DNA of 64,000 bases from Treponema sp. (GCA_016290335.1 JAEETM010000007.1:11666-75665); one strand, 5' to 3'; shown: positions 17,480-24,300, counted from the first letter of the stretch. Numbers and translations: made by a program. The notes: generated from the sequence alone by a model not told the origin.

Positions 17480-17866
17480 TTAATAATATTCATATTCTCT
17501 GAAACATATATGTTCAAATATATTCTGTTTTTGTACCTGTTCGCCTTCTCTGACTTCTTTTGAGACTCTTTTAGAAACTGCATGAATTGGAATTAACTTC
17601 TTTTTTAATGCATAGTCAACAAGCATAAAAGTTGAACCTGGCTCACCCTGAATGATAACAACATCACCAGCTTTTGCTGCCTCCAGCCAATCTACTGCGG
17701 CATAAATAGAAGTTTTATCCAGTTTCTGAGTTATGGGGATTTGAGACCATATTTCTGAAAGTTTAGACTCTGGATAGTTTATATTTGAGATTGAATATTT
17801 TTCATGAAGTTCTGTGATTTGATTTTCTGTTAATATATGATTTATTAAGCAAAATGCAGTTCTCAT
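17480..17866 (-). CDS. csx20: Csx20-like protein, predicted ring nuclease
   Basis: 128 residues: AFCLINHILTENQ at the start, then LSEIWSQIP, AGDVVIIQGEPGSTFMLVDY and LIPIHAVSKR with a conserved C-terminal FEHICFREYEY. This matches my memory of the Csx20 family, a small CARF-related protein predicted to degrade cyclic oligoadenylate. It would switch signalling off. It lies behind a short S1 gene and P-box P3, and ahead of leader L1, so it would be induced with the other P-box genes. Confidence 0.65.
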   Translation of the reverse strand: MRTAFCLINHILTENQITELHEKYSISNINYPESKLSEIWSQIPITQKLDKTSIYAAVDWLEAAKAGDVVIIQGEPGSTFMLVDYALKKKLIPIHAVSKRVSKEVREGEQVQKQNIFEHICFREYEYY

Positions 17867-17900
17867 TTTATTCCTCTATAAACCTACTCCTTATTCATTA

Positions 17901-18014
17901 TCATCCGATGTTTAAGATACTGTTCAATTTCTGGCCCTTTTCTGTACTACCCACGGCTGCCCCAACAATAGCTCCAACTGCACCACCAATTAAAATACAT
18001 GCTTCTGTAATCAT
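17901..18014 (-). CDS. Small hydrophobic peptide, family S1, short form
   Basis: 37 residues: MITEACILIGGAVGAIVGA followed by AVGSTEKGQKLNSILNIG and a TGA. It keeps the apolar glycine-rich head of the family but ends where the longer copies continue. GGAGG stands five bases upstream. The frame is intact, so this may be a functional short version rather than a wreck. It precedes csx20 on the same presumed transcript from P3. Confidence 0.5.
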   Translation of the reverse strand: MITEACILIGGAVGAIVGAAVGSTEKGQKLNSILNIG

Positions 18015-18046
18015 AGAATCCTCCAAAATTATTTTCGTTTACATAA

Positions 18047-18078
18047 ATATTAAAGAATTGAATGATAGAAAAATTGAT
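18047..18078 (-). promoter_or_regulatory. P-box P3
   Basis: Minus strand ATCAATTTTTC, 12 nt, CTTTAATAT: one mismatch in the second half. Upstream of the short S1 gene and csx20, 44 bp from the trailer of array 2. The surrounding 100 bp are close to identical to P2, so one arose by duplication of the other. Confidence 0.6.
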
Positions 18079-18121
18079 TTTTTTTTGTGGATTTTTTGCG
18101 TTTCTGGGGAAGAAACTTGCG

Positions 18122-18296
18122 ATTTTAATCCCTTAAATCAGGTCACATTTTAAAAGTCGTGACATAGTGTAGAAAGAACTCAGTGGCGTGTATGTCTTAA
18201 TCCCTTAAATCAGGTCACATTTTAAAAGAATGGATGCTTGGAGAACGAAACGGAATGTCGGGTCTTAATCCCTTAAATCAGGTCACATTTTAAAAG
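18122..18296 (-). CRISPR. CRISPR array 2, 3 repeats and 2 spacers
   Basis: Same 35-bp repeat as array 1, at 18122, 18194 and 18262; spacers of 37 and 33 nt. The leftmost repeat again starts ATT in place of GTC, and the preceding ACTTGCGA is shared with the array 1 trailer. Transcribed leftward from leader L2. Confidence 0.95.
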
Positions 18297-18603
18297 CTGA
18301 GGGTTGTAACTCAATAAATTATATAGAGTTGCAAGGCCATTTCCGCAGGTCTCCCTTATTTTCATCACTTTTACGCCATTTTTAGCATACCACATCCCAT
18401 TAAACACATCTAAATCCTTATAATACATAGATTTATAAAAATCGCAAGTCTCCCAGAACAGCAATACAGGAAACTTTATGCCAAAAATCTTACTGTACCT
18501 AAATTATTGCACGAAAAAAGCGAATTGTAAACTAAAGCTGAATACGAAAAATACAACCGGTTACAAGGAGTCCGGCGCTCCCCAAAGGTTACTTCAAGGA
18601 TTT
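18297..18603 (-). promoter_or_regulatory. CRISPR leader L2 with conserved upstream element
   Basis: Near-identical to leaders L1 and L3 over about 250 bp. Promoter TTGCGA (18442-18447), 16 nt, TATTAT (18420-18425). From 18554 to 18603 lies an extra element (ACCGGTTACAAGGAGTCCGG and on) also found at 21625 and 23159, directly after the 22-23-residue peptide gene. On the minus strand it can fold with GGAG pairing to CTCC and ends in a T-rich run, so it may terminate that gene. Confidence 0.7.
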
Positions 18604-18675
18604 TTATTTTCCAATGAGCTTTCCAACAATCGCACCAATTCCAATACCAATGGCTGTAACAACGATAGTGAGTAT
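18604..18675 (-). pseudogene. Family S2 micro-peptide copy with lost start codon
   Basis: The frame for a 23-residue glycine-zipper peptide is intact and nearly identical to the copy at 21678, but the start codon is ATA instead of ATG, and no other in-frame start follows the ribosome site. Either the gene is dead or it uses a rare start. It sits one base behind the S1 gene stop. Confidence 0.55.
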
Positions 18676-18676
18676 G

Positions 18677-18868
18677 TTATTTTCCTCCTTCAATCAAATC
18701 ATTTAATCTCTTTTTGTCCGGTAAGTACTTGGAAACCTTGTTGTCAAAAACATCCATCGCATCTTTCAATTTTTCATCCAATTCTTGTCCTTTTTCCGTT
18801 GTTGATAATCCCGCCCCGATAAGGGCTCCAATTGCGCCGCCAATTAACATACATGCTTCAGTAATCAT
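18677..18868 (-). CDS. Small hydrophobic-head protein, family S1
   Basis: 63 residues: MITEACMLIGGAIGALIGAG, then STTEKGQELDEKLKDAMDVF and a basic tail KYLPDKKRLNDLIEGGK. The first 22 residues can span a membrane with small residues on one helix face; the rest is a charged amphipathic helix. GGAGG precedes the ATG and P4 lies 33-64 bp upstream. It is 80 percent or more identical to the copy at 23282. Probably a membrane-acting peptide of this CRISPR locus. Confidence 0.65.
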   Translation of the reverse strand: MITEACMLIGGAIGALIGAGLSTTEKGQELDEKLKDAMDVFDNKVSKYLPDKKRLNDLIEGGK

Positions 18869-18900
18869 ATAATCCTCCAAAATTATTTTCGTTTACATAA

Positions 18901-18932
18901 ATATTAGAGTAGCGAATAATGAAAAAATTGAT
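18901..18932 (-). promoter_or_regulatory. P-box P4
   Basis: Minus strand ATCAATTTTTT, 12 nt, CTCTAATAT. Upstream of an intact S1 gene and the dead S2 copy, and to the left of the vestigial repeat at the cas2 end. Confidence 0.65.
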
Positions 18933-18988
18933 AAATTATGTGATTTTTTTTTGGATAATTTCTTCTTTTTTTTGATAAGTCACTTGCG

Positions 18989-19007
18989 ATTTTAATCCCC
19001 TAAATCA
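18989..19007 (-). repeat. Vestigial CRISPR repeat fused to the cas2 3' end
   Basis: The plus strand reads ATTTTAATCCCCTAAATCA, matching the trailer-type first 19 bases of the repeat with one change, and is preceded by the ACTTGCG trailer sequence of arrays 1 and 2. The cas2 stop codon (19000-19002) lies within it. An array between cas2 and the S1 unit was probably lost. Confidence 0.7.
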
Positions 19008-19296
19008 TCAAAAAACCAGCCCCATTCTGTTTTTCCTGTTCCGTTGGAATACCAATCTTAACCTTCTTGGCCCAATCATCAATTGCAAACTCGTAAATAA
19101 TCACGGAATCCTCTTTTGGATCTACAATCTTTCTAATCCTTTCTTCCAGAAGCTCTTTTATATTTTCAGATTTCACACACATTTCAAAAACCGAATACTG
19201 AACCCGGTATGCATAATTCAACAAAAGTCTGGTGAGCAGTCTTCGCCGCCGGTCGTCTGAAACATCGAATGCAATTACAAAATGTTTTTCCTGCAT
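19000..19296 (-). CDS. cas2: Cas2, spacer-acquisition subunit
   Basis: 98 residues of ferredoxin-like fold: FVIAFDVSDDRRRRLLTRLL at the start with the conserved Asp, YRVQYSVFEM in the middle and SVIIYEFAIDD near the C-terminus. Cas2 bridges two Cas1 dimers during spacer integration. It begins eight bases behind cas1 and ends inside a decayed CRISPR repeat, so its last few residues may be altered relative to relatives. Confidence 0.9.
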   Translation of the reverse strand: MQEKHFVIAFDVSDDRRRRLLTRLLLNYAYRVQYSVFEMCVKSENIKELLEERIRKIVDPKEDSVIIYEFAIDDWAKKVKIGIPTEQEKQNGAGFLMI

Positions 19297-19304
19297 AGCG
19301 TTCC

Positions 19305-20306
19305 TTATTTATACTGATATGGTTTATAGATTTCTTCCTTTTCTGTAAGAACCTTTTTAAAGTTTTCTGCCTGCCTGAATATCAAATCTCTGCAAGTAAT
19401 TTCATTATCGCCTATCTTGATTTTCTGCGACATTTTTTCTTCAAACTCTGCAATCACTTTTTTCATACTGTCCCGTGTAAGATAGACGGCTTTTCCTTCC
19501 TGTATAAAATCTTCTTCATTCAGAATCTTGTGATTGAAAAGACGGCAGCAAATGACATCGGCAAAAGGTGTTCGGAACTCTTCCATCAGATCATATACCA
19601 GGGATTTCCTACCGTACTGTATTTCGTGCAAAACGCCTGCCATACAATCAAATCCTTCTGACTGCAAAGCCAGTTCCACTTCTTCTGCCAGAAGATAATA
19701 GAGAAAACTCAAAACTGCATTTACGTTTGTTTCCGGCGGATTCTTGCTCCGCTTTTCGAACACTGCCCATTCAGGTTTTATATGAAGCTTCAAGACAGAA
19801 AAGTAATACCGCGCTGTTAGTCCTTCCAAACCTCTTAAAGCCTGAACAGATTTGCACCTTTGTACCATACCTAAAGTTTTCTTGATTTCTTCTGCTGCCT
19901 CTGTAATTTGTGATTTTTGATCAGCATCTTTTAGAGTTCGCTTTATTCGCTGAATAAACGCCAGCTGATTTTTAATTTTCCCCAACACGATTGCCTTTGA
20001 TATTTCCAGTGATTTAGATTTGTCTTCCATAAGCCTGTACTGCGTTTGTTTTAAAAAGACATTTTTTTCATCTTCATATTGAATGGAAATATTTTCATTG
20101 TTGCCACCAGTTTTTATGGAAACAGGGATTTTGTATTTTGAAAGCAGCCAGAATGCCTCTCCTGTAATGGAAACAGAATTACACAGAATGAACTTATCTG
20201 TATTTATTGGAAGTATACTTACACACTTTCCCTGATAATCCTTAAACACAAAATGCTGGTCGCATTTAGACAGCTGTCCCTTTGTTGAAATGTAAACATT
20301 TGACAT
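19305..20306 (-). CDS. cas1: Cas1 integrase
   Basis: 333 residues. The catalytic triad is visible: Glu in LRGLEGLTARYYF, His in GVLHEIQYGR and the acidic residue in SLVYDLMEEFRTPFAD. The N-terminal beta domain is present. No reverse transcriptase or Cas4 is fused or adjacent. I chose the ATG nine bases after GGAGG; one two codons earlier is too close. It is served by P-box P5, not by the main cas promoter, so adaptation and interference are separately transcribed. Confidence 0.93.
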   Translation of the reverse strand: MSNVYISTKGQLSKCDQHFVFKDYQGKCVSILPINTDKFILCNSVSITGEAFWLLSKYKIPVSIKTGGNNENISIQYEDEKNVFLKQTQYRLMEDKSKSLEISKAIVLGKIKNQLAFIQRIKRTLKDADQKSQITEAAEEIKKTLGMVQRCKSVQALRGLEGLTARYYFSVLKLHIKPEWAVFEKRSKNPPETNVNAVLSFLYYLLAEEVELALQSEGFDCMAGVLHEIQYGRKSLVYDLMEEFRTPFADVICCRLFNHKILNEEDFIQEGKAVYLTRDSMKKVIAEFEEKMSQKIKIGDNEITCRDLIFRQAENFKKVLTEKEEIYKPYQYK

Positions 20307-20347
20307 AGGCATTCTCCTCCCGCTTTTTTGCGAAAATATTTTCGTTT

Positions 20348-20379
20348 ATATAAGAGAAGAATGGTTTTGAAAAATTGAT
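20348..20379 (-). promoter_or_regulatory. P-box P5, cas1-cas2 promoter
   Basis: Minus strand ATCAATTTTTC, 12 nt, CTCTTATAT. It lies 42-73 bp before the cas1 start and 9 bp from the degenerate last repeat of array 3. Flanking sequence differs from P2-P4 apart from a following AACGAAAAT, so the motif is conserved beyond recent duplication. Confidence 0.65.
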
Positions 20380-20388
20380 AATTTTGTG

Positions 20389-21368
20389 AAGAAAATCCCT
20401 TGAGGCAGGTCATGTTTTATAAAGATGATATTCTTTCAGCGCAGAATGCATTCATAAAAGTTTCTTAATCCCTTAAATCAGGTCACATTTTAAAAGGTAA
20501 ACAATTATTCTCATTTGAACTTGACAGAAGAAGTCTTAATCCCTTAAATCAGGTCACATTTTAAAAGCCGATTTGGGGTTTGGAAAAACAATGAAGTTGA
20601 AGTTGGTCTTAATCCCTTAAATCAGGTCACATTTTAAAAGTCGATGGCAAATAGTATCGACAAATTCTGACAAACATCCGTCTTAATCCCTTAAATCAGG
20701 TCACATTTTAAAAGAGGGCTCCAGGGTTTTCCCTGGAGCTCTTTTTTTCTATTGTCTTAATCCCTTAAATCAGGTCACATTTTAAAAGGAGATCGTTTCT
20801 TGAAGATAAATTTGAATATTCGATTGTCTTAATCCCTTAAATCAGGTCACATTTTAAAAGCAGATTTGTAAAATATTCCTTCTGCCTCTGTTCTGTCTTA
20901 ATCCCTTAAATCAGGTCACATTTTAAAAGTGTCCAGAAAAGAATACCAAATCGAACATAATCTGAATCAGTCTTAATCCCTTAAATCAGGTCACATTTTA
21001 AAAGCTTCATTTCTATGAGTTTTGATATAATCCATAATGATGGTCTTAATCCCTTAAATCAGGTCACATTTTAAAAGTATAGTATCCTTTTTATTTTCAC
21101 CACGAGTATGCTCCAGTCTTAATCCCTTAAATCAGGTCACATTTTAAAAGGAAAGCGTAGAGAAATATTTTCGTTGGACTGATGATGAGTCTTAATCCCT
21201 TAAATCAGGTCACATTTTAAAAGTCAACAGTATTCAGAATGATTGGTTTCTGAAAATTGAGTCTTAATCCCTTAAATCAGGTCACATTTTAAAAGAGGAT
21301 TTTTTTCGGTTTACATTATTCGCCGCATTCTCAGTCTTAATCCCTTAAATCAGGTCACATTTTAAAAG
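20389..21368 (-). CRISPR. CRISPR array 3, 14 repeats and 13 spacers
   Basis: Same repeat as arrays 1 and 2. Leftmost unit (20389-20424) is degenerate, the next (20462) has one changed base, and the remaining twelve start at 20533, 20606, 20680, 20754, 20826, 20895, 20970, 21043, 21116, 21189, 21261 and 21334. Spacers are 34-40 nt. Decay at the left end and leader L3 at the right agree on leftward transcription. The spacer at 20715-20753 holds a complete terminator-like hairpin. Confidence 0.96.
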
Positions 21369-21677
21369 GCTGTGGGTTGTAACTCATTAAATTATATAGA
21401 GTTGCAAGGCCATTTCCGCAGGTCTTCCTTATTTTCATCACTTTTACACCATTTCCGCCATTCACTATCCCATTAACTACTTCTAAATCCTTATAATACA
21501 TAGATTTACAAAAATCGCAAGTCTCCAAAAACAGCAATACAGGAAACTTTATGTCAAAAATCTTACTGTACCTAAATTATTGCACGAAAAAATCAAATTG
21601 TAAACTAAAGCTGAATACGAAAAATACAACCGGTTATAAGGAGTCCGGCGCTCCCCAAAGGTTACTTCAAGGATTTT
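21369..21677 (-). promoter_or_regulatory. CRISPR leader L3 with conserved upstream element
   Basis: Matches L1 and L2. Promoter TTGCGA (21515-21520), 16 nt, TATTAT (21493-21498). The element from about 21625 to 21677 is the one shared with 18554 and 23159. A 60-codon open frame crosses each leader, but it overlaps the promoter and changes amino acids freely among copies, so I do not call it a gene. Confidence 0.75.
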
Positions 21678-21749
21678 TTATTTTCCAATGAGTTTTCCAA
21701 CAATCGCACCAATTCCAATACCAATGGCTGTAATAACAATAGTGAGCAT
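21678..21749 (-). CDS. Family S2 micro-peptide (23 residues)
   Basis: MLTIVITAIGIGIGAIVGK followed by LIGK: one apolar glycine-zipper helix ending in lysines, the build of small membrane toxins or holin-like peptides. GGAGG lies six bases before the ATG. It follows the broken S1 gene after one base, so translation was presumably coupled. Kept nearly unchanged although its partner is wrecked. Confidence 0.55.
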   Translation of the reverse strand: MLTIVITAIGIGIGAIVGKLIGK

Positions 21750-21750
21750 G

Positions 21751-21880
21751 TCAGTTTCCTCCTTCAATCAAATCTTTTAATACCCTAAACCAGGTCACAT
21801 ATAAAATTAATCACGAGTCCAACTGATCTTTCCCTTCCACCCGTCTTAATCCCTTTTTGTCAAAAAACATTCATCGCATC
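21751..21880 (-). pseudogene. Broken S1 gene carrying a CRISPR repeat-spacer insertion
   Basis: The 3' end (KDLIEGG then Asn and TGA) and a middle piece (AMxVF-coding) of family S1 are recognisable, but the apolar head is deleted, so P6 joins directly to the middle, and a degenerate repeat, a 36-nt spacer-like stretch and half a repeat separate the two pieces. No product is expected. Confidence 0.65.
21774..21857 (-). repeat. Stray degenerate CRISPR repeat-spacer-half repeat
   Basis: 21774-21806 matches the repeat (ACCCTAAACCAGGTCACAT core), 21807-21842 is a 36-nt unique stretch of spacer length, and 21843-21857 is GTCTTAATCCCTTTT, the first part of a repeat. The joins to the S1 gene fall at GGATTAA-like sequence common to the repeat and the gene. 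Confidence 0.7.
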
Positions 21881-21888
21881 GTTCAATA

Positions 21889-21920
21889 ATATTAGAGAAG
21901 TGAATAATGAAAAAATTGAT
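21889..21920 (-). promoter_or_regulatory. P-box P6
   Basis: Minus strand ATCAATTTTTT, 12 nt, CTCTAATAT. It now serves only a broken S1 gene, the intact S2 peptide and, by read-through, leader L3. It lies eight bases behind the stop of the PD-(D/E)XK gene. Confidence 0.6.
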
Positions 21921-21928
21921 ACTTTTTT

Positions 21929-23119
21929 TTACTTTATTCCAAACCAGTTTTTCACAACATGAGTAGAAAGCTTACCGTTGTTTTCTTCCCAATCCTCACC
22001 AGCTGCAAGAATTGCATTCAAAAACCAGGACGTTGGTTTTACAGCCTGAGCATAAGCTTCATCAACAACCTTATCACCAAAACCTGAATCAAGAACTTCC
22101 GCATTTGTTGTGTAGGCAAAGGTAAAGCGACCGGCATTCAAATCACTGACAAACAAATCTTTATCAACACCTTCTCCAGCAAATCTTACACCAAAGCGAT
22201 TCTGCAGCTTGAGCACATCCGTCTTCCATTCATCCAAGTTTTTATAGTCCGCTCTTCCATTACACAAAAGTAGAATCTTCCCGTTAGCTTCCTTATAGAT
22301 ATCTCCAAAAAAGTTTATGAACAAAACCAGTTTTATGTTGTTTTCAAAACTGTGAACTGCAAGCATTTTTTCTCTGAGCTGCTCTCGTGTAAGATTTCCA
22401 TATTCATTAAAAAGTTCCTTTGATAATTCCTGATTCATATTAAATACCTCTTCTCTTTGATTTGTAATTCCTTTGATAACATCAATATACTGGATCAATC
22501 CAGCATTCAGCACTTTTTCTTCATTGCGAGTTTTAAGTCCCTCAAGCCAGAACAAAATGTCTGCTTTATAAGAAAGACTGATATACCGATTCTGATTTTT
22601 GAGCAGATTAAGTTCCGCAGTTGAAATTGATTTTTCCGACGGTTTTTTTCCAAACGGCGTAAGATAAACAATAAAAACTTTTTCGCTGCTGCTATAATGT
22701 TCTTCCACAAAATCTTTATAATCAGCAATCTGACGGAACTGGTCCTCTGCATTAATTTTGTTTTCTATGATGATATAGTCTTTATCTGTCTGAATAAACA
22801 AATCCATGCGGCGTGCATCTTCTGTTGAGTTCTCTCTTGTTACCGAAAGGATTTTTGTACCCTGTATTTTCAAACCTTTGTTTTTTAAGATTGCAAGAAA
22901 TGCCTCTCCGTATTCAGGATGATGATGCTTTTCCCTTGCGTCCAGCAGAAAACTTAAAATATTGCTGTGCTGATTTTCCAGATGATGTCTGTTTGTAATT
23001 TCCATTAAATTCATAGTTCCCGGAGAATTCTGTCTTTTCTTTTGAACCTGCTCTGTAATTCTTTTCATTGATGAGCATACATTTTCAAACTCTTGCATAT
23101 TCCAATTTGTATTCATCAT
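21929..23119 (-). CDS. PD-(D/E)XK nuclease-superfamily protein
   Basis: 396 residues. The N-terminal part has EITNRHHLENQHSNILSFLL and the core ARRMDLFIQTDKDYIIIENK with the Asp and Glu-x-Lys pair spaced about 12 residues, the signature of this nuclease fold (PDDEXK_4-like). The C-terminal half is of unknown fold. Relatives occur in defence islands. The chosen ATG follows AAGGAG by 11 bases; upstream codons belong to the leader-associated element. It stands where an array and leader would be expected between S1/S2 units, so it may have replaced them. Confidence 0.65.
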   Translation of the reverse strand: MMNTNWNMQEFENVCSSMKRITEQVQKKRQNSPGTMNLMEITNRHHLENQHSNILSFLLDAREKHHHPEYGEAFLAILKNKGLKIQGTKILSVTRENSTEDARRMDLFIQTDKDYIIIENKINAEDQFRQIADYKDFVEEHYSSSEKVFIVYLTPFGKKPSEKSISTAELNLLKNQNRYISLSYKADILFWLEGLKTRNEEKVLNAGLIQYIDVIKGITNQREEVFNMNQELSKELFNEYGNLTREQLREKMLAVHSFENNIKLVLFINFFGDIYKEANGKILLLCNGRADYKNLDEWKTDVLKLQNRFGVRFAGEGVDKDLFVSDLNAGRFTFAYTTNAEVLDSGFGDKVVDEAYAQAVKPTSWFLNAILAAGEDWEENNGKLSTHVVKNWFGIK

Positions 23120-23152
23120 TGATAATGTTCTCCTTAATAAAAAATAGCAATA

Positions 23153-23211
23153 TTGATAAAACCGGTTACTAGGAGTCCGGTACTCCCCAAGGGTCACTTC
23201 AAGGATTTTTA
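23153..23211 (-). repeat. Leader-associated element without an array
   Basis: ACCGGTTACTAGGAGTCCGG and the following 35 bases match 18554-18603 and 21625-21677, but the CRISPR leader itself is missing and the PD-(D/E)XK gene starts 30 bp away. On the minus strand GGGGAG can pair with CTCC and AACC with GGTT. Possible terminator of the S2 gene or relic of a lost array. Confidence 0.5.
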
Positions 23212-23280
23212 TCATCCAATGAGTTTTCCAACAAATGCCCCCAGGCCAATGCCAATAGTTGCCACAATAATCGTAAGCAT
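23212..23280 (-). CDS. Family S2 micro-peptide (22 residues)
   Basis: MLTIIVATIGIGLGAFVGK then LIG and TGA. Same apolar glycine-zipper peptide as at 21678 with seven or so substitutions that all keep apolar or small residues, which argues that the product is used. It begins one base behind the S1 stop (TGATATG), and GGAGG is provided by the end of the S1 gene. Confidence 0.6.
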   Translation of the reverse strand: MLTIIVATIGIGLGAFVGKLIG

Positions 23281-23281
23281 A

Positions 23282-23473
23282 TCATTCACCTCCATCTATC
23301 AAATCTTTAATTGTCTTTTTGTCTGGTAAGTACTTAGAAACCTTGTTATCAAAAACATCCATAGCGTCGTTCAATTTTCCATCCAATTCTTTTCCCTTCT
23401 CAGTTGTTGACAATGCAGCCCCAACAATGGCCCCGATTCCACCAAAAACCAGCATACAAGCTTTTTCCAACAT
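23282..23473 (-). CDS. Small hydrophobic-head protein, family S1
   Basis: 63 residues: MLEKACMLVFGGIGAIVGA, then LSTTEKGKELDGKLNDAMDV and KYLPDKKTIKDLIDGGE. Same three-part build as the copy at 18677 with conservative changes. GGAGG stands ahead of the ATG and P7 lies 53-84 bp upstream. It is translationally linked to the S2 micro-peptide. I infer a two-component membrane peptide system. No known family recognised. Confidence 0.65.
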   Translation of the reverse strand: MLEKACMLVFGGIGAIVGAALSTTEKGKELDGKLNDAMDVFDNKVSKYLPDKKTIKDLIDGGE

Positions 23474-23525
23474 AAATGTCCTCCATAAAAAAATATTTTT
23501 TCCGGCATCTTTTGTGCCTACAATA

Positions 23526-23557
23526 ATATATGAGAATCGATTGATGAAAAAATTGAT
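23526..23557 (-). promoter_or_regulatory. P-box P7
   Basis: Minus strand ATCAATTTTTT, 12 nt, CTCATATAT: two changes in the second half. Upstream of the intact S1-S2 pair. The 5' untranslated stretch differs from P2-P4. Confidence 0.6.
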
Positions 23558-23645
23558 AATTTTAAGAAAAAAAATGCAAAAAAACTCCATCCTAGCATAA
23601 AAAAATAAGATTCTCTCCGATGAGACATACCCGCAATTGTCATTT

Positions 23646-23879
23646 TTAAATCTCCACTCTTTCGTGAATTACTGATCCTACATCAGGTCTATCATCCGGA
23701 GCCTCTGGTATAATCCTATACTGAACCCCAGCTACAACTTCGTTTTCTGATTTTGAATGAATTACTTCGTTTACAGAAAACCCAACAAAAAAGCTGCACA
23801 TAGAAAGCAGTACCAGAAATAAGCACATCATAAAAGTTCCAGTTGATTCTTTTTTCATAATTCTACAGATTGGTTTCAT
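23646..23879 (-). CDS. Small single-pass membrane protein
   Basis: 77 residues with a basic start (KPICRIMKKES), one membrane segment (MMCLFLVLLSMCSFFVGF) near residues 17-35 and a soluble acidic tail. GAGGGGG precedes the ATG. It follows the 121-residue gene after 19 bases and is probably cotranscribed from P8. Function unknown. Confidence 0.5.
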   Translation of the reverse strand: MKPICRIMKKESTGTFMMCLFLVLLSMCSFFVGFSVNEVIHSKSENEVVAGVQYRIIPEAPDDRPDVGSVIHERVEI

Positions 23880-23898
23880 TAACACCCCCTCAGATTCA

Positions 23899-24264
23899 TT
23901 AGTAAGCTAGATCTAACTCATTGACGTTGGCAATCTCAGCCTCAGTATTCCCATGAGTATAAACTCCAATTTTCTTTCCGTTATTTGCATTGCAAACTGC
24001 TTCTAAATATGATGCTGTAAGTTTGGTGCGTCCGCTAGCTTCTAATGCCTCATCGCGAATATCTACAGTTACAACATGTCCGTAAGGCTTGTAGACATAG
24101 AGTCTTACACAGAAGTATGGCTCTGGATATGACTTAAACATTCCGTTCCCATTACAATAACCATACGACTCTCTTCGATAACTACGACCTGCTCTTCCTT
24201 TTACCGCATATCCCCACTGGATTGTGCCTTTCTCAAATTTTAGAACTCTTGCTTTCGAATACAT
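23899..24264 (-). CDS. Unknown 121-residue protein under P-box P8
   Basis: Basic and Tyr/Gly-rich N-terminal half (GYAVKGRAGRSYRRESYGYC), beta-rich middle (FCVRLYVYKPYGHVVTVDI) and a helical end. No membrane segment. I recognise no family. AGGAGG stands before the ATG. Sharing a promoter motif with the CRISPR units links it to that regulon. A nucleic-acid-binding role would fit its charge but is only a guess. Confidence 0.5.
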   Translation of the reverse strand: MYSKARVLKFEKGTIQWGYAVKGRAGRSYRRESYGYCNGNGMFKSYPEPYFCVRLYVYKPYGHVVTVDIRDEALEASGRTKLTASYLEAVCNANNGKKIGVYTHGNTEAEIANVNELDLAY

Positions 24265-24300
24265 ATTTTTCCTCCTATTTTGGCTTCTTATCTCTTATAA

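Noticed and set aside
21151..21188. Spacer with 13 bases (AAATATTTTCGTT) like the cas1 upstream region
   Set aside because: Too short and AT-rich; not evidence of self-targeting.
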